Source: CAYSBA01 sp964429075 [NCBI: uncultured bacterium] (GTDB taxonomy: Bacteria; CAYSBA01). From it: a DNA stretch of 20,048 bases. This document shows, in pieces, positions 1 to 6,216 of the stretch. Below the pieces are notes generated by a model. That model ran no database searches and was not told where the DNA came from. It worked only from the letters and a program-made list of their open reading frames with translations. Position numbers and translations under genes: made by a program. Location: assembly GCA_964429075.1 (NCBI GenBank), contig CAYSBA010000001.1, positions 1 through 20,048 on the forward strand. Reading direction: 5' to 3'. The stretch's first letter is position 1; the number at the start of each line of letters is the position of its first letter.

Positions 1-207
1 CTGGGTGCAGGGGTTGTGTTAAGAAAAGGTCTTGTAAATCTCACCAGAGTAGATCTTAGATCCTGTTTTTTAGGTATTTTAAAATTGTGGCGTGGTATAG
101 GGTTAGATTTAGGACCAGAAATAGGTTTTATTCAGATAGTTAATCCTTATCTGAAGAGTAGCGTGACTTTTGGTATTATGGGGGGGCTATATTTTGAGAT
201 CTTATAA
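1..207 (+). CDS. 3' end of an unrecognised gene (partial, 5' end outside window)
   Basis: The reading frame is open from the first base to a TAA at 205-207, so this is most likely the C-terminal 68 residues of a gene starting to the left. A GTG at 16 could be a start, but no ribosome binding site can be judged there. I do not recognise the family. The last 15 residues (about SVTFGIMGGLYFEIL) alternate hydrophobic and small or polar residues, as in the final strand of an outer-membrane beta-barrel, but this is only suggestive. The gene ends 4 bases from the stop of the convergent ihfB-like gene and has a G7 run at 180-186. Confidence 0.45.
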   Translation: MGAGVVLRKGLVNLTRVDLRSCFLGILKLWRGIGLDLGPEIGFIQIVNPYLKSSVTFGIMGGLYFEIL

Positions 208-211
208 AGGA

Positions 212-493
212 TCAATCTTTACTATTTAGCCTTTTTTTAAGTTCTTTGCCCATCTTAAAAAGGGGTAGTCTTTTCTCTTTGACCTTTACTTTTTCACCGG
301 TTAAGGGGTTTCTTCCAATATAACTTTTGTATTTTTTTACCTTAAAGGAGCCAAAGCCACGGATCTCAACTCTTTCATTGTTTAGGATAGCTTCATGTAT
401 AAGATCAAAGAATACACGGGTAACAAGCTCAGCTTTGTCAGGTTCTATATTGTGATTTTCAATCAGTCGCTTAATAAGTTGACTCCTGTTCAT
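212..493 (-). CDS. ihfB: HU/IHF family DNA-bending protein, IHF-beta-like
   Basis: The 93-residue protein has the HU/IHF fold: an N-terminal helical dimerisation part (1-42), the signature RGFGSF at 45-50, and a beta-arm with GRNPLTG at 60-66, whose proline (P63) is the DNA-intercalating residue in this family. The C-terminal part (PLFKMGKELKKRL) resembles IHF beta more than HU. The protein should dimerise and bend DNA, helping promoter architecture, recombination and nucleoid compaction. On the minus strand an AAGGAGC motif lies 7 bases before the ATG. The gene sits 25 bases downstream of the tRNA-Arg gene on the same strand and may share its transcript. Assigning IHF beta rather than HU is likely but not certain. 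IHF often assists sigma54 promoters, and one is predicted upstream of gspC. Confidence 0.9.
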   Translation of the reverse strand: MNRSQLIKRLIENHNIEPDKAELVTRVFFDLIHEAILNNERVEIRGFGSFKVKKYKSYIGRNPLTGEKVKVKEKRLPLFKMGKELKKRLNSKD

Positions 494-518
494 AAAAATA
501 GCTCCTTCCTAATGTTTA

Positions 519-594
519 CGCCCTCGGCAGGACTCGAACCTGCGGCTTACAGGGATTAGGAATCCCCAGCTCTGTCCTACTGAGCTACGAGGGC
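519..594 (-). tRNA. tRNA-Arg(CCU)
   Basis: Read on the minus strand, the sequence folds as a complete 76-nt cloverleaf. The acceptor stem is GCCCTCG/CGAGGGC with discriminator G. The D-arm contains AGCTCAGTAGG, and the anticodon stem GGGGA/TCCCT holds the loop TTCCTAA, giving anticodon CCT. The T-arm contains GGTTCGAGTCC. The anticodon reads AGG, an arginine codon used very often in this window. The 3' CCA is not encoded (the next bases are TAA), so it must be added by nucleotidyltransferase. Confidence 0.96.
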
Positions 595-616
595 CAAGAA
601 ACTAAAACCCGTCTTT

Positions 617-646
617 ATCATAATAGTTGATCTTTTTCAAGAAATC
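617..646 (-). promoter_or_regulatory. Possible promoter for tRNA-Arg (and ihfB)
   Basis: On the minus strand a TATGAT -10 hexamer (622-617) lies about 22 bases before the mature tRNA 5' end, in the extended context TATTATGAT. The -35 region is weak (a TTTCTT-like hexamer about 16 bases upstream; a TTGAAA is present but only 12 bases away). It is the only plausible start for minus-strand transcription in this gap. This is a low-confidence consensus match. Confidence 0.35.
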
Positions 647-671
647 TCTGGTTGCTTAATGGATGAGAGAG

Positions 672-699
672 TTGACAACCTAACTATTTTCAATATATT
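672..699 (+). promoter_or_regulatory. sigma70-type promoter of the yebC-ruvCAB operon
   Basis: TTGACA (672-677) and TATATT (694-699) are separated by 16 bases, predicting a start near 706 and a leader of about 25 bases. The -35 is a perfect consensus match. The ino1 promoter in this window has nearly the same architecture (TTGACC-N16-TATATT), which strengthens both calls. Confidence 0.65.
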
Positions 700-730
700 G
701 TAAATCAAAAGATGTTAGTGAGAGGTAAAT

Positions 731-1474
731 ATGTCTGGACATAATAAATGGAGTTCTATAAAGCACAAAAAGGCCAAAGAGGATGCAAAGAGGGGTAAGC
801 TCTTCTCCAGACTGGTAAAATTAATAACCGTTGCTGCAAGACAGGGAGGTGGTGACATTGAGGGTAATCCTGCCCTGAGACAGGCAGTTGAGATGGCAAA
901 GGCTGCAAACGTCCCAAAAGATAATATAATAAGGGCCATCAAGAGAGGTACTGGAGAGATAAAGGGTGTCAACTACACACAGAAAATATACGAAGGCTAT
1001 GGCCCGGGTGGTGTTGCAATAATCGTAGAGGCATTGACAGACAACGTAAACAGAACATCATCAGAAATAAGAAGTATTTTTGCAAAGAATGGTGGTAACC
1101 TTGGCGAAAGTGGTTGTGTTGCATGGATGTTTGTAAAAGAGGGGTATGTTATAATAGATGGTTCTTTTGATGAAGATACCCTTATGGAACTTGCGGTAGA
1201 AATTGGAGCAAAGGATTATGACATTTCAGATAACATTTATACAATAACAACAGCACCAGAAGATCTTCATAAGGTTTTAGATGGGCTCAGGGAAAAAGGT
1301 ATAGTAATTGAAGAGTCTGGAATTAGATTGGTACCTAAAAACAGTGTCGAGGTGGATGGTAATAATGCAAAGAGATTGATTAAGCTACTCAACGAGCTTG
1401 AAGATAATGATGATGTAAATCAGGTTTATTCTAACTTTGAAATGTCTGATGAGCTTTTGGAATCTCTAACATGA
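731..1474 (+). CDS. yebC: YebC/TACO1/PmpR family protein
   Basis: This 247-residue protein matches the YebC family along its whole length. It opens with the hallmark MSGHNKWSSIKHKKAKEDAKRG segment and continues with the family motifs RQGGGD, NPALRQAVEMAKAANVPKDNI, YEGYGPGGVA and SEIRSIFAKNGGNLGESG. Members were first annotated as DNA-binding regulators (PmpR). Related TACO1 and more recent bacterial work point to a role in translation, easing ribosome stalls at difficult peptide stretches. The start is supported by AGAGAGG 5 bases upstream. It is the first gene of the operon, and its stop overlaps the ruvC start (ATGA). yebC next to ruvC is a widely conserved arrangement. The cellular role here is inferred from family membership only. 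Confidence 0.97.
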   Translation: MSGHNKWSSIKHKKAKEDAKRGKLFSRLVKLITVAARQGGGDIEGNPALRQAVEMAKAANVPKDNIIRAIKRGTGEIKGVNYTQKIYEGYGPGGVAIIVEALTDNVNRTSSEIRSIFAKNGGNLGESGCVAWMFVKEGYVIIDGSFDEDTLMELAVEIGAKDYDISDNIYTITTAPEDLHKVLDGLREKGIVIEESGIRLVPKNSVEVDGNNAKRLIKLLNELEDNDDVNQVYSNFEMSDELLESLT

Positions 1475-1962
1475 GAGTATTGGGCATAGATCCTGGCCTG
1501 AAAAAGACTGGCTGGGGTATTGTTGATCAACAGGGTCCGGAATTTGTGCATGTAGATTGTGGATTGCTCGTTACTAAAAATAGTGATTCTATAGAAAATA
1601 GATTACTTTTTTTATATAGAGGAGTGAGTCAGATAATTCTTGAGTATTCCCCCTCTCTTGTCGCAATGGAGGAGGTCTTTCTTAACAAAAATTTCAAGAG
1701 TGTATTAAGGCTCGGTTATGCAAGGGCAGTCGTTATGATTTCAGCTGCAGAGGCAGGACTACCTGTTGTTGGTTATCCTCCTGCCACAGTAAAACAGTGT
1801 GTTGTTGGGACTGGGAGGGCAGAGAAATTTCAGGTTCAGAAGATGATCACCCATATTCTTTCTTTACCGGAGCCGCCATTTGAAGATGCCTGCGATGCCC
1901 TTGGGGTTGCAATATGTCATTTAATGAGGAATAATTTCGATGATAGGATTTCTAAAGGGTGA
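1471..1962 (+). CDS. ruvC: Holliday junction resolvase RuvC
   Basis: RuvC is the endonuclease that cuts Holliday junctions symmetrically with RuvAB at the end of recombination repair. The 163-residue protein carries the four acidic metal ligands of the RNase H-like fold: D7 (GIDPG), E67 in MEEVF, and D139 and D142 in EDACDALGVAICH. These correspond to D7/E66/D138/D141 of the E. coli enzyme. The conserved LGYARA and VKQCVVGTGRAEKFQVQ segments are also present. The start overlaps the yebC stop by 4 bases, and the 3' end overlaps ruvA by 23 bases, so translation is probably coupled. The length is normal and no key residue is missing. Confidence 0.98.
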   Translation: MRVLGIDPGLKKTGWGIVDQQGPEFVHVDCGLLVTKNSDSIENRLLFLYRGVSQIILEYSPSLVAMEEVFLNKNFKSVLRLGYARAVVMISAAEAGLPVVGYPPATVKQCVVGTGRAEKFQVQKMITHILSLPEPPFEDACDALGVAICHLMRNNFDDRISKG

Positions 1963-2530
1963 ATTGATTTCGTCAGATGAGGGAACCGGCATTATACTGA
2001 CACAATCTGGTGTGGGTTATACTGTTAGATTACCAGAGAATGGCTCTTTTGAAAAGGGAGGTATGGTTGAGCTGTTTATACATACACATCTTTCTGAGTC
2101 GCAGATACAGCTTTTTGGATTTTCCAGCAAAAGGGCGCTGGATCTTTTCAAGTTGTTGTTAAAAGTAAGTGGTGTCGGTCCAGGGATTGCCCATAGAATA
2201 GCAACAAGTAGTGAATCTGAAGACATTTTAAGAAGTATCGCATTAAAAAATGATTCTGTACTAAGAAGCATTCACAAGGTTGGGAAGAAGACTGCATTAA
2301 GGATCTGTTCTGAATTGAGCGATGTTGCAATGGAGTTGCTGGGCAGACAGGATGATATGGCAGTAAACAGGGTTGAAACCGACCTTGTTGCTGCACTCAG
2401 AAATCTTGGTTATCAGGATGCAGAAATAAGAGAGGGTCTAAAAATAATGAAAAAGTTGCAGGAAGATGGTTATACAAGGTTTGAAGACCTTCTGAAGGCT
2501 GTAATCACACATCTTTCCGGGAGGCGGTAA
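1940..2530 (+). CDS. ruvA: Holliday junction branch migration protein RuvA
   Basis: RuvA binds the four-way junction as a tetramer and loads the RuvB motor. The 196-residue protein has the N-terminal OB-fold domain (1-62, starting MIGFLKGEL and ending QLFGF), two helix-hairpin-helix DNA-binding motifs (about 72-87, [16 protein letters not shown]; about 107-122, containing VGKKTALRI), and the mobile C-terminal domain III that contacts RuvB (about 146-192). The acidic-pin region reads SESQ rather than the common REDA, so one of the two acidic residues is apparently Ser (position 54). The second hairpin has IHKVGKK where IPGIGKK is common. The start lies inside ruvC (23-base overlap), and the stop overlaps ruvB as TAATG. 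Confidence 0.97.
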   Translation: MIGFLKGELISSDEGTGIILTQSGVGYTVRLPENGSFEKGGMVELFIHTHLSESQIQLFGFSSKRALDLFKLLLKVSGVGPGIAHRIATSSESEDILRSIALKNDSVLRSIHKVGKKTALRICSELSDVAMELLGRQDDMAVNRVETDLVAALRNLGYQDAEIREGLKIMKKLQEDGYTRFEDLLKAVITHLSGRR

Positions 2531-3546
2531 TGTCTCACAGTAGATTTGATTTTTTAAAACAGGATCCGGAGATTGATGAAAGTGTACGACCATCGAGACT
2601 CACTGAATTCATAGGGCAGAAAAAACATAGAGAGAATCTTAAGGTTTTTATTGAGGCTGCTAAAAAACGTGGGGAGACGCTTGAACATCTTTTACTCTGC
2701 GGTCCTCCAGGTCTTGGTAAGACCACCCTTGCACGTATTGTGGCAAATGAACTTGGGGTAAATATCTTTACCACCAGTGGACCTGTCCTTGAAAGGAGGG
2801 CAGATCTTGCAGGTATACTGACTCAGCTAAAAAGGGGTGATGTACTCTTTATAGATGAAATACACAGACTAAGCAGTAATGTTGAAGAATATCTTTATCC
2901 GGCCATGGAAGATTTTAAGCTGGATGTGGTTCTGGGAGATGGCGCACATGCAAGGACAATTACACTTGATCTTGAGCCCTTTACACTGATTGGTGCAACT
3001 ACCCGAACCGGTCTTTTGACCTCGCCTCTACGGGATAGATTTGGTATTATCATTCGCCTCGATTATTATCCAACTGAGGAACTTATCAAGATAATAAAAA
3101 GGTCATCAAGGATACTTAAAATTAATGTAAGTGACGATGGAATTAGACATATTGCAAAACGATCAAGAGGAACACCGAGAATAGCAAACAGATTGTTGAG
3201 AAGGGCCAGAGATTTTGCAGAGGTAGAGGGTGATGGTACAGTAACCGGTAAGATAGCAAAAGAGGCACTTGATAGACTTGACATTGATGAAATGGGCCTG
3301 GATTTTATGGATAGAAAGATCCTGACTACAATAGTTAAAAAGTTTGGAGGTGGTCCAGTTGGTCTTAAGACCCTTTCAACAGCTGTTGGAGAACATCCAA
3401 ACACAATAGAGGAGGTCTATGAACCCTATCTTGTTAAAAAGGGTTTGATCCAGACCACTCCAAGAGGCAGAATTGCAACTGATGCTGCATTTAAACACCT
3501 TGGTATATATAAAAACAGATCTGGAAATCAAAGCACACTATTTTAA
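2530..3546 (+). CDS. ruvB: Holliday junction branch migration helicase RuvB
   Basis: This is the hexameric AAA+ ATPase that drives branch migration together with RuvA. In the 338 residues one sees Walker [10 protein letters not shown] (58-66), Walker B LFIDE (106-110), sensor 1 GATTR (155-159), the arginine finger in LRDRFG (R170), and the sensor 2 segment [13 protein letters not shown]. These are followed by the C-terminal winged-helix domain ([16 protein letters not shown], then TPRGR). The family-typical [19 protein letters not shown] start follows a short N-terminal tail. The start codon overlaps the ruvA stop (TAATG). It is the last gene of the operon; I see no clear intrinsic terminator between it and the ino1 promoter. 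Confidence 0.98.
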   Translation: MSHSRFDFLKQDPEIDESVRPSRLTEFIGQKKHRENLKVFIEAAKKRGETLEHLLLCGPPGLGKTTLARIVANELGVNIFTTSGPVLERRADLAGILTQLKRGDVLFIDEIHRLSSNVEEYLYPAMEDFKLDVVLGDGAHARTITLDLEPFTLIGATTRTGLLTSPLRDRFGIIIRLDYYPTEELIKIIKRSSRILKINVSDDGIRHIAKRSRGTPRIANRLLRRARDFAEVEGDGTVTGKIAKEALDRLDIDEMGLDFMDRKILTTIVKKFGGGPVGLKTLSTAVGEHPNTIEEVYEPYLVKKGLIQTTPRGRIATDAAFKHLGIYKNRSGNQSTLF

Positions 3547-3561
3547 AAAGAATAATTGGAA

Positions 3562-3589
3562 TTGACCTGAAAGATATAATGGTTATATT
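3562..3589 (+). promoter_or_regulatory. sigma70-type promoter of ino1
   Basis: TTGACC (3562-3567) and TATATT (3584-3589) with 16-base spacing predict a start near 3596 and a leader of about 60 bases ending in the strong ribosome binding site GAGGAGG. The architecture matches the yebC promoter. The -10 hexamer overlaps the left arm of a perfect inverted repeat, which suggests regulation. Confidence 0.55.
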
Positions 3590-3610
3590 TTAAACGAATT
3601 TTCTATAACC
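3581..3610 (+). promoter_or_regulatory. Inverted repeat overlapping ino1 -10 and start (possible operator)
   Basis: GGTTATA (3581-3587) and its exact reverse complement TATAACC (3604-3610) flank 16 bases. The arms cover the predicted -10 element and initially transcribed region, a usual place for a repressor. The arm-to-arm period of 23 bases (about two helical turns) would fit a dimeric protein. A 7-bp repeat in AT-rich DNA could also be chance. Confidence 0.35.
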
Positions 3611-3657
3611 TTCGCTTTTTGGTTTGTATTATTACGAACTAAGAGGAGGAGGTTAAA

Positions 3658-4761
3658 ATGAAGAAAATCAGGATTGCTATTGTCGGGGTAGGTAACTGTG
3701 CAAGCTCTCTAATCCAGGGGATCGAATACTATAAAGACAAAAAACCTGATGAAGTCATAGGACTTATGAACTGGGAGATTGGGGGATACAGACCCTATGA
3801 CGTCGAAGTTGTTGCTGCCTTTGATATCGACAAAAGAAAGGTGGGCAGGGATATCTCAGAGGCAATCTTTGCAAAGCCAAACTGCACAACTGTATTTATG
3901 CCTGAGATCCCAAAGATGGGTGTAACTGTAAAGATGGGTAAGGTCCTCGATGGTTTTTCAGAACATATGAAGGATTACGACCCTGAAAGGACCTTTGTTT
4001 TGAGTGATGAACCTGAGGCCACAAAGGAGGATATTGTAAAGACACTCAGAGAGTCTGGTGCTGAGATACTTTTGAACTACCTGCCTGTTGGTTCAGAAGA
4101 GGCCACAAGGTTTTATGCAGAGTGTGCCCTTGAGGCCGGGGTTGCCTTTATAAACAATATGCCGGTTTTTATAGCGAGCGACCGTGAATGGGCTGAGAGA
4201 TTCAGGCAAAAAGGACTGCCAATTGTAGGTGATGATATAAAGGCCCAGCTTGGTGCTACAATTACACATCGAGTACTGGCTGATCTGTTTAAAAAGAGAG
4301 GAGTAAAGCTTGACAGGACCTATCAACTGAATACAGGAGGAAATACTGATTTTCTAAATATGTTAAACAGAAGCAGGCTAAAATCTAAAAAGATATCAAA
4401 AACAGAGGCTGTACAGTCTGTACTTGCAGAGGAACTCGAACCTGAGAATATCCACATAGGGCCAAGTGATTATGTCCCCTGGCAGAAGGATAATAAGGTG
4501 TGTTATCTGAGGATGGAAGGAAGGTTGTTTGGTGATGTACCGATGAACCTTGAACTGAGACTTTCTGTGGAAGATTCACCTAATTCTGCAGGTGTTGCAA
4601 TAGATGCTATCAGGTGCTGCAAACTTGCCCTTGATAGGAAGATCAGTGGTCCACTCTACGGTGTATCTGCCTTCTTGATGAAGCATCCACCAAAGCAGTT
4701 TCCTGATGACATTGCCTATAGAATGATAAGGGATTTTATAGAAGGTAAAGGGGAGAATTAA
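3658..4761 (+). CDS. ino1: Inositol-3-phosphate synthase (MIPS)
   Basis: The enzyme converts glucose 6-phosphate to L-myo-inositol 1(3)-phosphate using NAD+, the first step towards inositol lipids or di-myo-inositol phosphate. The 367-residue protein has an N-terminal Rossmann motif (VGVGNCASSLIQG, 9-21), the family signature NTGGNTDFLNM (225-235) followed by RSRLKSKKISKTEAV, and the late conserved SVEDSPNSAGVAIDAIR (303-319). It is of the short prokaryotic type. A strong GAGGAGG lies 8 bases before the ATG. The gap to the next gene is only 3 bases, so the two genes are co-transcribed. Because the neighbour makes CDP-inositol and joins it to inositol phosphate, the pathway here is almost certainly DIP synthesis, a solute of thermophiles. 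Confidence 0.96.
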   Translation: MKKIRIAIVGVGNCASSLIQGIEYYKDKKPDEVIGLMNWEIGGYRPYDVEVVAAFDIDKRKVGRDISEAIFAKPNCTTVFMPEIPKMGVTVKMGKVLDGFSEHMKDYDPERTFVLSDEPEATKEDIVKTLRESGAEILLNYLPVGSEEATRFYAECALEAGVAFINNMPVFIASDREWAERFRQKGLPIVGDDIKAQLGATITHRVLADLFKKRGVKLDRTYQLNTGGNTDFLNMLNRSRLKSKKISKTEAVQSVLAEELEPENIHIGPSDYVPWQKDNKVCYLRMEGRLFGDVPMNLELRLSVEDSPNSAGVAIDAIRCCKLALDRKISGPLYGVSAFLMKHPPKQFPDDIAYRMIRDFIEGKGEN

Positions 4762-4764
4762 TAT

Positions 4765-6095
4765 ATGAAAGCGCTGCTTCTTGCAGCGGGCAGGGGAAGG
4801 CGCCTGTCAAAGTTCGGCCTTCCCAAACCCCTTGTACCACTACTTGGGCTTCCTCTAATCGAAAGGATAATATGCAACTGCAGGATGGTAGGTATAGACG
4901 AATTTTATATAGTCAGTGGTTATAAGGGCAAAAAGGTAAGGCGATTCCTCGACAGGTTGTCCAGAAAGAGAGATGTAAAGATTCATCATATAGAAAATAA
5001 AGATTGGGAAAAAGAGAATGGTTTTTCTGTTATCAGTGCAAAAAGATATCTGAAAGATGAAGATAGGTTTCTTCTGCTGATGTGTGATCATATATTTGAT
5101 GTCAGTATCCTTGAAAAGATGTTGAAACAGGATCCAAAGGATGGAATAGTCCTTGCAACTGATTTCGATACTGCTAAAAGACCGGAGATAGATACAGAGG
5201 ATGTTACAAAGGTATGGTCAGAAGACAATAGGATAATCTCCATAGGTAAAGATATCAGAAGGTATAATTGTTATGATACCGGAATCTTTTTGTGTTCTGG
5301 GGCGATCTTTGATGCAATTGAAGAAAGTATAAAAAAAAGGAATGATAGCACCTTATCCGGGGGTGTAAGAATACTTTCAGAAACAAAAAGGGCTTATACT
5401 TGTGATATAACTGGCAGGTTTTGGATTGATATTGACGATATAAGGCAGTTGAAGATAGCTGAGGATATTTTACTTAAAAGATTGGCAAAAGAGAGTGATG
5501 GACCCATCTCAAGATGGGTAAACAGACCAATTTCTCTTAGGATAACAAAATTTCTTGCAAATACCGGAATAACACCCAACCTTATCACACTTTTTTCATT
5601 TCTACTATCGATATTAGCTTCTGGACTCATCCTGATAAACAACTACTTTGGCCTATTGTCAGGAGCAGTTCTAACTCAGTTATCTTCAATTATAGATGGC
5701 TGTGACGGAGAGATTGCGAGACTTAAGTTTGAATCATCCGATTTTGGAAAGTGGTTTGATGCCGTCTTGGATAGATATGCAGACGCATTTATCATAATCG
5801 CAATAACTTACCATTGTATGTATATGAGGACATTCCCTCTTTCCACAATTGTATTTACAGGCTTTCTGGCCCTTGTAGGGAGTTTTATGAACAGTTATAC
5901 TGCCGACAAATACGACGGTCTTTTGCTGAGATTAAACAGCAACTTTCGAGACTTGGAAGTGATGTAAGGATGTTTCTTCTTTTTTTTGGTTTGACAATAA
6001 ACATGCCATTTTTTGTTTTAATATCAATTGCACTTATAATGAACATTGAGACCATCAGAAGGATTTTTGCAACATACAGAATTACATCTTTTTAG
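4765..6095 (+). CDS. Bifunctional CTP:inositol-1-phosphate cytidylyltransferase / DIPP synthase, frameshifted
   Basis: The N-terminal half is a nucleotidyltransferase (LLAAGRGRRLSKFGLPKP near residue 4, acidic MCDH near 110) that should form CDP-inositol. The C-terminal half, from about residue 255, is a CDP-alcohol phosphatidyltransferase with the complete D-G-x2-A-R-x8-G-x3-D-x3-D motif (D311 and D314, R319, G328, D332 and D336) and membrane helices. It should join CDP-inositol to inositol phosphate, giving di-myo-inositol phosphate phosphate. The frame opened at 4765 stops at 5967 after out-of-family residues. The expected ending (GSDVRMFLLFFG, then a last membrane helix, then IETIRRI) continues in the -1 frame to 6095. 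Adding one base, for example in the CTTTT at 5920-5924, restores about 443 residues. This is either a sequence error or a real frameshift that removes the last membrane helices. Confidence 0.85.
5911..5967 (+). other. Frameshift site in the DIPP synthase gene
   Basis: Up to TAC GAC GGT (5911-5919) the upstream frame encodes family-like sequence (YTADKYDG). Downstream, sensible sequence (FAEIKQQLSRLGSDVRMF) is found only in the -1 frame, and the upstream frame stops at 5965-5967. Changing CTTTTG to CTTTTTG at 5920-5925 joins both parts as YDGLFAEIKQQ. No classic X-XXY-YYZ slippery heptamer is present, so a one-base deletion or a consensus error is more likely than programmed frameshifting. Confidence 0.8.
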
Positions 6096-6098
6096 ACC

Positions 6099-6136
6099 TT
6101 GTCATTTTGTCAGAGCCTGTATGACATTCTGTCATA
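6099..6136 (+). promoter_or_regulatory. Tandem TGWCATTYTGTCA boxes, putative activator sites upstream of gspC
   Basis: Two 13-bp boxes match at 11 of 13 positions: TGTCATTTTGTCA (6100-6112) and TGACATTCTGTCA (6122-6134). They start 22 bases apart, about two helical turns. The second box lies in the perfect palindrome TATGACATTCTGTCATA (6120-6136). They lie about 75-115 bases upstream of the predicted sigma54 start, where enhancer-binding activators usually bind. TGTC-containing sites are known for PilR, the NtrC-type activator of type IV pilin genes, so a PilR-like regulator is a reasonable but unproven candidate. Confidence 0.55.
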
Positions 6137-6185
6137 AAACTCAGAAATTTCATACTAACTTACTGTAATTATATATAAATATTAT

Positions 6186-6202
6186 TTGGCACAACATTTG
6201 CT
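6186..6202 (+). promoter_or_regulatory. sigma54 (RpoN) -24/-12 promoter of the T2SS operon
   Basis: The sequence TTGGCACAACATTTGCT matches the sigma54 consensus (TTGGCAC-N5-TTGCW). The invariant GG (6188-6189) and GC (6200-6201) are exactly 10 bases apart. The predicted start is near 6213, four bases before the annotated gspC ATG. The match and the tandem boxes upstream together make this the best regulatory site in the window. The short distance to the ATG is the only odd point. Confidence 0.75.
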
Positions 6203-6216
6203 TTTAATTATTAGGA

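Noticed and set aside
180-186. G7 run near the end of the left-edge gene as a phase-variable tract
   Set aside because: It is short and only about 7 codons from the stop, so slippage would have little effect.
519-594. tRNA-Arg as an integration site of a mobile element
   Set aside because: No integrase, no direct repeat of the tRNA 3' end and only housekeeping genes are seen around it.
5918-5926. Programmed -1 frameshift signal in the DIPP synthase gene
   Set aside because: The local bases T-CTT-TTG do not form a canonical slippery heptamer, and I see no clear downstream stem-loop or upstream Shine-Dalgarno stimulator.
5814-6095. Independent 93-residue gene after the DIPP synthase
   Set aside because: Its first 35 residues are out-of-frame noise opposite the conserved synthase sequence, and only its last part is family-like. 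It is the frameshifted end of the same gene.
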